DNA of 64,000 nt, from positions 119,273,812-119,337,811 of the forward strand of contig OZ023273.1 of the NCBI GenBank assembly GCA_964007475.1, read 5' to 3'. Source of the DNA: Hybos culiciformis (lineage: Eukaryota > Arthropoda > Insecta > Diptera > Hybotidae). A program made the position numbers and the translations under genes. The notes beneath the pieces are model-generated. The model had not been told where the DNA came from and did not search any database. It was given only the letters and a program-made list of their open reading frames with translations. Of this stretch, positions 14,608 to 28,800 are shown in pieces (position 1 is the first letter of the stretch; every line of letters begins with the position of its first letter).

Positions 14608-16439
14608 AACATTATTTTCACAACGGCACTAGTTCAGCCAAAGACGGACCCGCCGTAATGTCTATGATGAAATGATAAATGTATGCCCTTTTATAATACC
14701 TACTAACAAATATCGTACCGAATGAGTTTTCATCAAAATAAATTTTTTTTTTTCACAGTAATGATTTTATTTTCCTTTCACAAAAATTATAGTTTTAAAA
14801 CAAAAAAATTATCTTGAACTAAAATTCATTGTTTTTTTCATTTTGAAAAGTATCAACATTTAGTATCAATTCGTATTGTGTTAAATAATTCTTCCCAATG
14901 AATACTCCACCTAGTTATTTATCGACTAACATAAACACAAACCTTTTGTTTTATATCGAATTTGGAAAGCAAATTTCTAAACCATTCGTCAAATTTTCGC
15001 TATTGCAGTATAATGTATAACAGAATTAAAATCGAAATTTTTATTCCAGAATTCTAAATTTCAAAGTATACCTACATTATCTTTTATATAGTAAACTTTT
15101 AGGTTTAGTTTTTAAGAAAAACTAGTGAATAAATTAATGAAATCATATCCATAGTTTTCTTATCTGATGGATGATAGCTTTGAATTTATTATTAAAAGAT
15201 CATTCCTTAAAAATAGTAAAATAAGAATTTTACTTTTATTTCCAATTTTAAATCAAAATGTATATATCGAAAATAATTTTCCAGATACATTTTATACCAA
15301 TTTAAAAAAGGATTGTTGTGATTAATTACACGAATTTCGTTCCAATTTACAAATTTTAAATCATCGTTTTCTAGAATCTTAACTATGGGTTCTTAAGAAT
15401 TCAAATTAAATTCATATTTGGTATTTTATGTTTGATAGCACGGTCACTGTCATCGTAACAAAAGTTCTATTAAATGCCAAAAGTACTTAATCATCATCTT
15501 TTTAAACTTTTATCTTTTATTTTATTAACTTTTATAAGCTATTGACCTTTTTTAATATTACTAATCCACTTTTTCAATTAGATTCAAATCGTCTTAATAC
15601 TCATCTATTTGAATTTTCCCAACATATTTAATCTGTAAGTAATTTCGAAAGAAAAATTTGCAGCCGATATTTGCAGCTGCAAATCTAAAAATGATGACGA
15701 CAAAATGAAAACAAAAAAAGGAGGAAAATCGATTTTATTTTTCTTAAAAAAAAAATAAAGAGTGAATATTCTTTTCCATTTGAAATTTTAATAAATAATT
15801 TTTAAATTTGTCAAAATGAAAAACCAAGTAAGTTTCTTTATTCAATTTATTTAAATTTGTCACAAAATAATGTTAAATAAAAGAAAATGTTGATAATCTT
15901 CAGGAAGGTGAGAGATATGCCTTTTTTTTTTTTGGTGAAAACTTTTCGCAGAAAAGAAAAAAAAGTGTCTGGTTGCCAAAGGATATTTCTTCTTTTTTTT
16001 CAAAACAATTTTGTAAACTTAACATATAAAAAACAAGAAACTTTCAGAAAGAAATTTTTAGTTACAGTTTACCTTATAATTAATTAAAATAATAATTTTC
16101 AAAAAAAATTTAATAATCATTTTTAGAAGAAACGGAGTTTGTGAAAAAAAAAAAACATAATATACCTAAATTAAATGTCTGGATCCTTAATGCGTGCATA
16201 TTATTCCACCATGACATTGAATATAAGTCATAAAGATTAAACTTGATGAAAATGATTTCCTTCACATTGATTAATCTAAATCTCAAACTGTGTATATTTA
16301 TAATAAAATATATTTTCTACAACTATACTAAGCCATTTGTGATAAAACAATATTATGGAATATAATCAGAGAATTTTTAATTAGTTAAGAAATGCGCATA
16401 AAATTTAACATACAAAATTAATATATCAAATATACAATA

Positions 16440-16922
16440 GTGCTTCACCCTTAAAAAAATTTAAAAATTTCGAATTCTGAATTTCAAATTCCTAATGTAT
16501 TTTGTTAGTGTAAAATTTCAAATTTTTTTTTGTTGTTGTGAATTTCAAATACACGCCTCAGAGCGTGTATTTGAAATTAACAACAACAAAAAAAAATTTG
16601 AAATTCAAGTTCTGTCATTCTAATTGTCAAATCAAAAAAAAAAGGCATGCCAGATGAAAAAATTCCGCAAATTTCCTGAGATTTTTTTTGCACAATAATT
16701 TTTTGTTCATAATTTTTCCCCAGTATAATAAAATTCTCTAAATTTAGTGAAAGAAAATCCTACTCTGGCAGCTTTGTTATTAATATTTGAAATTTATGAA
16801 AAAAAGTGAAAAAAAGTGTTCACCCGAAAACTTTTTTTTGACATTAAATTACACTAACAAAATACATTAGGAATTTGAAATTCAGAATTTGAAATTTTTA
16901 AATTTTTTTAAGGGTGAAGCAC
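16440..16922. mobile_element. MITE-like element with 74-bp terminal inverted repeats and an inner hairpin
   Basis: Termini GTGCTTCACCC... and ...GGGTGAAGCAC. The left 74 bp (16440-16513) is mirrored at the right end with one mismatch seen. TA lies on both sides (16438-16439 and 16923-16924), as expected for a Tc1/mariner-type target duplication. Inside is a second inverted repeat with 43-bp arms (16514-16556 and 16563-16605), one mismatch and a 6-bp loop. There is no ORF of note, so it is non-autonomous. Superfamily assignment rests on the TA alone. Confidence 0.88.
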
Positions 16923-16924
16923 TA

Positions 16925-19900
16925 ATGATTATTATATTGGGAGGATGTTATGTTCATCAAACAAAGAGATGTAAAAATTATACCGACTTTTTAGTTACAA
17001 AATGAATACTAAAACTACGGTCTAAGTTGGTTAAAGTGTTAAAGCGTTTTGATACTTAAAAAAAAAGTTAGTGGCCAAAAAGAGGAGTTTAAAAGTATTT
17101 ATTATTTTAGCTGTACTCTGTAAATATAATATCTTGGATGGAATATCTTGTACAAAAATGCCTTCCTGGTGCTAGCCTCAAATTTTTTTTGTAGCGTAAT
17201 TAAAATAGTACCTATGTAAAAACCTTCTAACATTTCAACATTATTGAAAAAACTTCCCCAAGCTAGCGATTTTTTTCCTTGAAATTTGTCTGACCTTTTA
17301 CAAAATAAGAGTTTTATTTTACTGTATATTCCCAAAAAAAAAAAAAGTTTTGTCCCACATTAAGAATTTTTCTGCATTATGGTTAAATTCCTTTTTCTCA
17401 ATAGATCTTTTTTAAATTTAAAATAATGTTTGTAATATTATTCCTGTATATCCAAAAAAAAATATACACATAAGAGGGTTAGGTACATTTTTTTGTTTGT
17501 TTGGTTTATTTTTAGTTTTCGGAGCTACGTTTACTTTTTATTTTAACATTATCATGAATTATGTTCATACTTTGAAAACGACTTACACTTCAGATTCATT
17601 TTAGTTTTATCAAATATCTGTAACATTGACAGACAAGTTTCGTCAATTCATTCGAATGTACTTAGTCCCTACCCCTTCTTATTGGATCAAAGTCACAAGC
17701 ATGTAACATGCCGCGAATACTTTTAATTAATACTATTTTTTTAAATGTCAGCATTAATGTGGCTTTAAAGATGTACTTATACAATATATTATTTTAACTA
17801 TCTGTTTAAAACTTTTTTCGTATTTCTAATCACTTAAATCTTTATTGATTGTGAATGTGATAATCATATTCTGTACGATATCTGAAGTTCATCGAAAAAT
17901 TTTGATGACTGCTATTTTTATTATTTATATCTACTCTAAGTCTTTAAAATAGCCTTTTTTTATTCTTATACGAAATGTACATTATACAAATGCAACAGGT
18001 ACTGAAACATACAATTATTTACCACTGTAAGAGTTTCCTTAATCTTTTCTACTTTTAAAATGACGATTCACTATCGAACCCTAAATATTTGCGCCCGCTT
18101 TAATATTTTTATAAAAAAAAATTGTTTTTTTTTTTCGTATAATAATATATGGGCTGATATGGTGGTAGTTTTGGTTGCTGATCTTTTTAAAAACCATGTT
18201 TTCATTTCGTCGTTCTTAAGAATAACTCATTGAGTCTTTGTACACGAAATTTTAAAATTATTTAAGTACAAATTATATGAAATAAAAATTATTTACGTAC
18301 TTAATGCTTATACTCTTTCACTGCAACGTATTTAACAAAATTTTATAATTTTAAATTTGAATTAAATTTCGACAAAACAAAAATTTTAAAACAAAGTCGA
18401 GAGTTTTAATAATGTAGGTGTCAAAAAAACACTACAATAACTAAATTTCGCGACCCCCGTCCGTCGTATATGGTTAGAATCGGAATTCATTTTCTATAAA
18501 ATTTTGCCTAATAAATATGTACTTAAAATTGATAATATAACGATTGTAGATCTCTCAGTCGATGATAGATTATTATTTTAGAAGATTTAAAGAAAATAAA
18601 TTTAGAATGAAATTAGTAAAAATTGTTATAAATTTTAATATTCGTTCTGATTGATATCTACAAATTACTTTTTTCTATGCACGACGACATTAAGTCATGA
18701 TCTCTTTTTAACATATGTGTTGTATTTGTATATCCGTTGGGTAGTTGTGGGCTGTTTTGTAGAAAATTTACTTGTTGGTCTTATTGTATGTTTTTGTTAT
18801 TTATAAATTTTGTTGTTGTTGTTGTTTTTTTATGATTTTAACGGCGGGTGGGTTAACATATATTTTTAATTTTTACGAGGAATTCTAGTGGGTTTTTAAG
18901 ATCGATAAAAAATTATTCTTATATTCACCCAATAATGCCTTTTTTTTGTATATATATTTTCAGTCCAAAGGAATTTTTCAAAGTGAAAAGAAGTAAATTG
19001 TAGATGTTTTCAAAATAAAATTATATTTTTATAGTTTTTTTTTAGTTTTAAAAATATAAATACAGGAGATTATTATAGAAATTATAGAAGAAGAGGTAAT
19101 TAATTAAAATACTTCTAAACTATGATTTGATTAGTTAGTGAAGATGAGGGTACGTACAACAGATATTAAAAAATAACATGAAACAGATATTAAAATGTAA
19201 ATGTATTGATCGTATTAGAATAATTTTTATTTATTAAGATAATGTCGTATCATAAAGTAATGAATGAGGTCAATACATAATTAATACAAACAAACTAGGT
19301 AAAAGATAATAAATTTTTCAATAAATTTAATTGACAAAACATAATTTCTATAGTAGGTAACACCACAAATTTGGCCGGAAAGTTCCGAAAAAACATAACT
19401 AAAATAAATTCCTTTAAAATATGTAAAACTATTATTTAATCAAACCGATTATCAAGCTCTTTTCTGATTAATCCAAAAAGTAGTATGTATATAATTTTAA
19501 TGGCAAAAATCTACCTGTTTCAAACCCTCTTATCCTTTATCTTTAAAATATAAAAAAAAAAAAATTATAAACAAGGATGTTGATCAAAACTCCTTAGACT
19601 TAAAATTAAATATTTACCTTCATTCTTCACACAGGTTTCTAAAAATATATATATTTTTTTTGTTTAAAAATGATTTTACTCTGGTGAATACAAAGATAAT
19701 TGTGTATGTATACAAAATATAAAACAACTTGTCCCCTATTAAATTTTATATGCACCCATTATTTTAACATGCATTTTCCAATTTTTAACTAAATGGGGGT
19801 GATTTTTTATATAGTGTAATTTTTTTTTAAGAAATACCAAAACTGGTTTAATACAATATTTGCGCACCATTAAAAATACCTTCACATAATATTATGTACA

Positions 19901-20779
19901 ATTCTAAATATTAGATGGCAATTAAATGTTAATGTGAAATAATATAGAAAATTATACTATAAAGGAAGCTCTCAGTTAGGATATAACATATAAAAATAAT
20001 TAACAAATAAAGTGTAAAAAAAAAAAATGAAAAAAAATTCTTTAAACCTACCATTTCACAAAAAACAATTATCAACTTTTGATTGTTGATTATTTGATTT
20101 TTGACCATATAAGTATGTAGTAGGTTTTTTAGAAACTTCTCAGAATGTGCTACAAAAAATCCAGTATACAAATTATTTTAAATGTTCTGCTCGTACGCTA
20201 GAAGCGTACGAGAATAGAGAATAGAATTTTTTGGCAATAAACAAAAAGTAAAATTTTAAATATATGTGTAGGTATGTATACCAACGTAGTTGCATATATC
20301 TAGCTAGTATACATTTTTGGCGTTGAGATCGCAACAGAACTAAAATATAAATATCTGACGTAGGATACGATCAATGATTGACAATTAAAAAAATTAATTT
20401 ACTATCCATCATTTGAAATTAGAATTATTTTATTCTATATTAAATCAAAAATCGCGGGCAAATTTTTACTACCCAAAAGTGGGCGGAAAGTTCTTTATTT
20501 TATTCTTTATTTACCAAATAGTTAAATGAAAGGTCAATATCTGTTTGTTTGTTTCCATAAAAACGTAAATTATTTACATATTATGTTCAATTTACATGTA
20601 GAAAAATTTGATAATATTTTATAATAGATTTTATTATTTTTTATTGTGGGTGGTGGTGTTTTTAAGATATTTTGTTAGAACACTATTTATTCATCAAATA
20701 ACTTTTGATAAATCAAGATTAAATTTCAGTCGTTCATACTTACTAAATACATTATTTATTTACATTAATATTTTTGCAG
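16925..20779. other. Gene-poor stretch, probably chn 5' region
   Basis: No coding exon seen. A perfect short palindrome lies at 20190-20212. The stretch ends in a strong splice acceptor (AG at 20778-20779) feeding the exon that carries the chn start codon, so part of it must be intron. Confidence 0.4.
20190..20212. repeat. Perfect 10-bp inverted repeat with 3-bp spacer
   Basis: CTCGTACGCT, AGA, AGCGTACGAG. It is unusually GC-rich for its surroundings and lies about 600 bp upstream of the chn start codon. Confidence 0.7.
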
Positions 20780-20814
20780 GATTTAACTGAAAATTTTCAT
20801 TTATATGATATAAA

Positions 20815-21932
20815 ATGGCAACATTAATACCAGTATCGCAGCAACACCAAACTGTTGCTAACAGTAACACATCAACAGCTTCAAACAGCAGAGGACCCTC
20901 AAATGTGGAATCTGCCTATGAAGATATGTTCAAAGAAATTACAAGAAAATTATATGGAGAGGAAACAGGAAATGGCTTACATACATTGGGCCAACCGATT
21001 GTAACACAAGTAACTACTACTACTGCTCCGGAAGGAGGAGAAAGATCTTTCACAACACTAGTAAGACAATAACAAAATATTTTTATGTTTGATAATAAAC
21101 TGAAAACTTTTTTAGATGTCAGACAGAACGTTGGCTCCTGCAATTGAGTATGAGCAACAGCAAAACAATGAAGAACCATCAGCGTCGAACTCTTTTAAAA
21201 CTGACGATCATCTGGCAACAGCTTTTAATCTTGCTTTAATGCAAAACGGTTTTAACAGTGCAACAACATTACCAAAAATCAGTAGTACTATTATAACAAC
21301 AGCAAACGTGTCCAATGTTAATGATAATAATAATCAAACACAGCGTTGGGGAAACACAAGTGAAGAGATTATTAACTCTTGGCCAACTGAAACAAAAGTT
21401 GAAACCAATTATGCACCCACAACTCCAAAGATTCCTAAGTAAGATTTGATTAGGTTGCAAATAAATAAATTTAAATCCGTATCTTTATAGAGACTAATGA
21501 AAAAAACCTTAAGTTGACCTAAAACCTTAAGAATAAAAGAATATTGTAGAATGTACGCCCATGTGAGATTGTCGTTTGTTCCATAATTCGATGTGCTAAT
21601 GGCAAGCCAATAACTGAAAACTATTTTGTTTTCAACACCAAATAATTCCTAAATATTTTCAATATTTGAATGTTTTGTTTACTCACATATTCGTAGATGT
21701 GACGAATGTTAATACTTTTTTCAATTTTAGGAAGCAAAACAGAGGCAGTAATCAAAACACTGAAATGTTTCCATCAACACAATTGCAACAGCAACAACAG
21801 CAACAACAACAACAACAACAGCAACAACAGCAACAGCAGCAACAACAACAGCAACAACAACAACAGCAACTACAACAACAGCAACTACAGCAACAGCAGC
21901 AGCAACAACAGCAGCAACAACAACAACAACAA

Positions 21933-21976
<44 letters not shown>

Positions 21977-21986
21977 ACAACAACAA

Positions 21987-22017
<31 letters not shown>

Positions 22018-25000
22018 TACAACAACAACATCAACCGCAGACACAATATCGTCAGAACGTTAAAAAATCAGGAAATTCACAACAACAAACAACAAGTGGT
22101 CAACCTGTTCAAAAGCGTTACAGTTGTTCACATTGCTCCTATTCAACTGATCGTAGAGATTTATATACTCGACATGAGAATATTCACAAAGATGAAAAAC
22201 CATTCCAGTGCTATGCATGTCTAAAGCAATTTAATCGAGCAGATCATGTCAAAAAACATTTTCTCAGAATGCACAGAGAATTACAATACGATATTAATAA
22301 AACTAGAAGACAGAATAATAATGCAAATAAAACTAATATAGTTATTAATAATAATAACTGTACAACTAACACTATTAATAATATCGTCGATCAAAAACCA
22401 CCTATCAATATTATAAATCAAACGATAACATCAGTTAATAACAACTTTGTACAAAATGCTCCAAAAGAAGTATCTTCCAGTTTGAGCATTGCAGCTACAA
22501 TTGAAAGTGTTGTGAAAGCGCAACAACCAACACTTACACTGCCAACAAATGAAATTCAATTGAAACAAGAAAATGATATCGAACCGGAGAAAATTTTTCC
22601 TAAAAAAAGAGAAAAACGATTTTCATGTTGCTACTGTGCATGGTCAGGAGCCGATAAATGGGGCTTAAAACGTAAGATTTTAAACTTTTAGACACCTTTC
22701 AAGTATAAATAAATGATAAATCCAATGAACTTTTTTTGAAAAAGTGTATCAAACATTAAGCATTAAAAATTATTTTATGAAATATACATTTCACAAAGTT
22801 TTATAACTTCTGACGGTGACGGTAATTGTTTAAACTTTAGAAACTTTTTTTAAGTATCTAACCAAACTTTCTGCATACTTTTTCATTAAAATTAAGTTTA
22901 TTGAAGAACATTTAGACTTGATCAAAATATCTTCTGATATTTTTGAAAAAAAAAAAAAAATCTTTAAATAGATTAAATAGATAGATAAATAGATTTAAAT
23001 ACATGTAACTAACTTGAGTAAAAAATATTTACTAGGTCACATGAATACGCACACTAAACCATTTGTATGCATGCTATGTGATTATAAAGCGGCAAGATCT
23101 GAAAGATTACAAACTCATGTGTTAAAAGTTCATAATAAGAAGGCATGTAATAAATGTTCATATTTAGCTGATACACAGGAAGAATATCAAAAGCATGTTA
23201 ATGAAAATCAGTAAGTATAAAACCCTAAAATAACAACAATGCGTTAAAAATTAAAATTATAACAAGTTTCTAAGCAATAGAAATAAAAATCATAAAAATC
23301 ATAAAATACAATATTACTTTTTGAAAAATTCATACTATTGTAGTTGTAGCAAAATAATTTCTATATAAAATACATATGTATTTGTCATTATAGCCCTCAC
23401 GAAAATAGGACTTCCAAAAACTCAAATAGTAATAACAATAATAATACTAATAACAATAACTCTAATGTGTTGCGATCAGTAGATAATCAGTTACCTAGTA
23501 CTAATGGTAACAATATCAATAATAGCAATAATCCTAGTCAACTTAATAATTTTGTGAGTGATAACAACGTTTTTGGGTAAATCTATTTTACAAAAAATCC
23601 TTTATTTAGAAAAATAGATAACTATCTTCTATATCTGTGTTTAGAAATTTACAAACTGCAGCTACAATATTTACTGGAACTGATCCAAATAATGGGAATG
23701 CGATTCAGGAAATTGTTGTTAACCAATCAATGGTAGGCCAAAAAAAGAATAAAAAAATTTCACTTTCAAAGTTGGTTAACAATTTTATATTTCTATATTT
23801 GCTTCATAGGTAGGATGGCGCTTAAGCGCTAATGGAACTTTAATTCCACCAGTCAGTATAAATGAAATACAAAATACATCAGGAAATTTAGGCAAAAAAC
23901 ATGGAGCTGAAAGATTATTCGCATATTTAGAGGCAGAAGAAGGAAGCGATCCGGAAGACTATGCTCGGTAGAAAATTGTTTAAAATGAAAATTGTTGCAA
24001 TTGCGATAATCAAAAAACAAATTTTAATTTCAACTAAAATAATAGCTTTTACCAACAAATCATAATATGCAACAATTTTCATTTTTTATAAGCCATATAG
24101 ACAGACTCTCACTACAATATTATTATTTTATTATTAGCGCTCTTATGAATTTATTGAGCCTATAGTTTATTTTTAATTTCATCATTTAACACCTATATTG
24201 TTATTCGAAACATATTTTTTCCTCTTTCTTATTTATTTGATAACAATTTGTTTTTTTTTTTAAGTTGTGAAGTTATAATATTTGAAAACAAAACATAATT
24301 AACAATTTAAAAATAAATGTTTATTTTATTTTATTTTCAGTTTACTTAAAATGGAAGCAATTAGTCGTAATACGGCTTCAGTTGCTCAGGATTTTCATAA
24401 TGCGGGAGGCGTTCAAAATAAAATAAAAAATTTTAAAATTAAATTAAATAACATTGAAAATAATGTTATTAATTTAACTAAAAAAGAAGACCCACGAGAG
24501 GCTGAAACTGCTGAAAATTTATTCATTAATTTAGAAGAGGAAACAAAAAATATTGAAAATTTATTAATTGAAACAAGGCAGCAGTTAAATAGTAAATCAC
24601 CGCCTCCCGCATTTTTAATCAATTCATTTAAAGAAGCCCTCAGTCAACAACATCAATATCAACAGAAACATAACAAAGAAAATACACAACAATTTATAGC
24701 AAAATTGTCCAATAATCATTGCAATACGCTTAATTCCTTTCAACCCTACATGAAAAATGATGATATTACAAAATTAAACTTACAAGAATTTCAAAATTAT
24801 ATTAAAGGATTGATAAATAAATATTACATTGAAGCATCTGTAAATTTATTAAAAAATCATCAGGAAGAAAAATTTTCAAATACTAAGGAGAATTTCAATA
24901 ATTGTAATTTATCATCAGAAACCCAAAATTACATAGAATATTTGAAAAATAAATCTGACATAACATTAATTGTTCAACCAAAAAAGCAATCGAATACTTC

Positions 25001-25634
25001 CAGAGAGGATATCAAAGAAAAAAATCAAATAACTGTGATTCCTTTGAAACCAAAAACTTTTCAAACTTCAAAACCAGGAAAAAATTATAATAAAAAGATT
25101 CCATCACCAAAATTATCAAATAAAACTATACCAAACAATACTCTCGCATCATCATTTAATAAATCAAAATCTTATCAATTTTACTATCCAACTAAAAAGC
25201 CAAAACTATTTAAATCCAAAAGCATTATGCCAAGGATCTATCCAGCTAGTCTAGGAATCAATGAAAAACGTACATCTAGAAAACAATCAAAACCAAAAAA
25301 AATAGATTATTCTGATCTCGTATTAAATTTAAGTTTGAAATCAACTTATGATGATAAATTGAAGTCAACCATAAAACTATTACGAAATAAATATTTAAAT
25401 AATTTTAATTCAAAAATTCAATGCTTGAAATGTCTAGAAGAAACCAATATAAATCTTCCAATATATACGTTAGGATCATTAGAATTACATAAATGGTGGA
25501 AACATAAATCGAATGGCATATCGAAATGTTCCAAATGTAAATTAATTTTTCCAAAAAAGTATAGCCTGAAAATTCATCAAAAAATTAAACATAAGAAAAT
25601 CAAAAGAAAAAATTTAATTTCATATAAAAACTGA
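20815..25634 (+). CDS. chn: Charlatan-like C2H2 zinc-finger transcription factor (8 coding exons)
   Basis: Coding exons 20815-21060, 21116-21438, 21731-22671, 23036-23210, 23394-23576, 23645-23732, 23810-23967 and 24341-25634 join in frame into 1135 aa. The exon with the start codon begins at 20780 after an acceptor, leaving a 35-nt leader. The N-terminus (MATLIPV, later YEDMFKEITRKLYGEETGNG) and the finger linkers match my recollection of Drosophila Charlatan, an NRSF/REST-like repressor that promotes achaete/scute expression in neural precursors. A polyglutamine tract spans about residues 209-290. Two C2H2 fingers follow (about 320-370; DEKPFQCYACLKQFNRADHV), then three (about 487-566), the second finger of that group split by the exon 3/4 junction. 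The Asn-rich stretch after that is coded by exon 5. The last exon encodes about 430 Lys/Asn-rich residues ending in one or two C2H2-type fingers (about 1064-1123). The nucleus is the expected site of action. Confidence 0.87.
21786..22030 (+). repeat. chn: Coding CAA/CAG repeat (polyglutamine) in chn exon 3
   Basis: About 80 codons, nearly all CAA or CAG in mixed order, with a few CTA/Leu and one CAT/His interruption near the 3' end. The mixed codons make it less slippage-prone than pure CAG. Long open frames on both strands here are by-products of the repeat. Confidence 0.95.
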
Positions 25635-26527
25635 AGAACTTAACTTGAATTAATATGTTCTTTGTATTATAGTTTTTTAATATTAATTTGTTTTATTCTA
25701 CATGTTAATTTTAAATATTGTACACTACTTAAAAATATTAGTATTAAAACCTTTGAATTTAATTAAAAAAAAATTGATCTTAAAGAAAGTAAAGTATAAT
25801 TGGCATCCAGAAAAAAAGCACTTGGAAAACTGGATAATAATGAATTAATTATCGATTGTTGTAATCTGAAATGTATTGTTCACTTCATTTTGCTAATCCA
25901 AGCAAGTGACTTATTTTTTTTATAATTTACAAACAAGAAAATTTCTCTATATATGTTCTTTGTACAACAATATTCACGTTTTATTTTACTTTTTTTCGTC
26001 TGTTTTTTGGAGCAAGGTGAAATAAATTTTTTGTGCTAAGTACAAAATTTACTGTTGAAATGTATTCAACAATTTTTCTATTTTCGATCTCTAAAAGAGT
26101 ATTATGCTTAAGTTTGTTACGAATTTAGTTAGATTAAAAATTAAGTTCTTGGTTTATATTATAACTTCCTATAAATTAAAATGCCTTATTTGAGTCTTAT
26201 TTACATAAAAATTAATTTTTGTTGTTACGTACCTGAGTTAAATTTTCTTTTTTTTAATAAAATAGAATAGAAGTTACTTGTTGAGAAAGATAATGATTAA
26301 AAATTATTGTTTAGATGTAAAATTATAAGCTTGTTTCCTTTTATTTTATTATTAAAAAAACAAGAAATTAAATTTATATTATTTAAATTCCATTTTTTAT
26401 TATAAAAATATTTTACTTATTAAATTATATGTGAACAAAGACTTAATAAAATTCCATATTTATGGCATTTTCAAAAATATCCAGTAAATTTTGTTGTAAT
26501 TCTATAATTGTAGTTTATTATAGGATT
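25635..26527. other. chn / Rpb12 convergent 3' region
   Basis: No coding signal. AATAAA at 26021-26026 and 26256-26261 could end chn. Their complement (TTTATT) at 26396-26401 and 26345-26350 could end Rpb12, so the two 3' UTRs may abut or overlap. Confidence 0.4.
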
Positions 26528-27607
<1,080 letters not shown>

Positions 27608-28800
27608 CTTGGTTTATCTCAGATTCACGTTGCCGTAGGTACCACTTAACCAAATTACTGTTGTCCTTTGGATATAATTTTAAATATTATCTGATTAATA
27701 GTATACTGTATACTCAGGCGCTGAACGTTCTGATTTTATAATTTATTTAATTTTGCTTAAATAATTTTTGTTTTTATTATTTTATTTAAAATTGAAATTA
27801 AAGACCGCGTTCCAGACTGGACGATGTTTAGGTTTTTTAGTAAATAAATTAAAAAAGAATGAAAATTTCTGCAAAAAGTAGTTCTGAAGAATTGACGCCG
27901 ATCGGTTTTTTTCGCCGTTCATCAACGGCGTGCGGCCAGTCGCAAAAAATTGGCGACTAGAGAAAATAAAAAAAATATTGAACAGTACCTCACAAATGAA
28001 GTATGTGGCCCGTTTTTAGTATTTCGATTAAGGATAATTTAATTTTAAGATACGTCGTCCACAATCGGGGTGGTGGTTGGTCAGTGGAATTTGCCGGTGA
28101 TGACAAATGTCGACAAAAAATTTCGCACTGGCCACAACGGCAGCGACAAAAATTATGTTACCAATAACAATTGTGTTGGCAACGCTGTCTGAGTTTGACA
28201 TATATACCGGTTACCGGTATTATGGATGGAAATTTTTTCTGCAAATTTTATTTTGTTATGTCAATAATAAAAAAAGAAAACAAAACAAAGCAAAATATGC
28301 AAAATAATAATAAACAAACGAGATAAACGAAACAAAATCGAAATCTGTAATTCTGTACGGTACCCAGACGCTGACGCCGACAAGGAAAATACGCCGTGCG
28401 CTGACCGCCGCAAACCATTTTTTGGTTCGCCGCCGCAAAACATTTTTTTCGAGATTTCAGTGCGTACGCCTTGCGCCGCATTTTTATATTTTGTATCGGC
28501 GTGCTAAAAATTTTTCTAATATTTTTTTGGTTAATTTTCTTTTTTTCGTTTTTTTTTTTTTTTTTTTTCGTTTTTTTTTTTTTTTTTTTCGTTTTTTTTT
28601 TTTTTTTCGTTTTTTTTTTTTTTTTTTTTTGCTCTTTCTTTTTTTTTTTTGTTTTGCTTTTTTTTTAGCACGCCGGTAACGCCGCACGCCGCTGAGTTTT
28701 TTTTCTAAGCGCGTCGCCGCAGCCAAAAACTCGTCGGCGTCGGATCTGACGGTACCTTACCTATTAATGTATTAAAAAAAAAGTCTTTAAAAAGTGAAAA
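27608..28800. promoter_or_regulatory. Divergent intergenic region between Rpb12 and O-fut1
   Basis: About 1.2 kb between two outward-facing housekeeping genes, so both promoters should lie here. It includes unusually CG-rich patches (27890-27950 and 28359-28756). No TATA box or initiator can be assigned with confidence. Confidence 0.5.
28359..28756. mobile_element. GC-rich foldback-like element with interrupted poly-T core
   Basis: Imperfect inverted termini of about 24 bp: the left begins GGTACC and contains GACGCCGAC; the right (28733-28756) is its near complement, ending GGTACC. The flanks inside are rich in CGCCGCA. The core (28540-28631) is long T runs broken by CG, giving a lysine/arginine-only open frame on the minus strand that is not a gene. 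It ends 44 bp before the O-fut1 start codon. Confidence 0.5.

Larger units (their letters stand above)
5348..16437. other. Gene-poor AT-rich stretch
   Basis: About 11 kb without a convincing coding exon. It holds a TA microsatellite at 6172-6193, short tandem repeats (listed separately), many A/T homopolymers and a scatter of GCGTAT motifs between 9.8 and 13.2 kb. Untranslated first exons of chn could lie here unseen. Confidence 0.4.

Noticed and set aside
21727..22044. Minus-strand frame of alternating Val/Ala opposite the chn glutamine repeat
   Set aside because: Automatic by-product of CAA/CAG repeats; no independent coding evidence.
28484..28726. Lys/Arg-only frame on the minus strand and Phe-only frames on the plus strand
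   Set aside because: Translation of T runs broken by CG within a repeat element.
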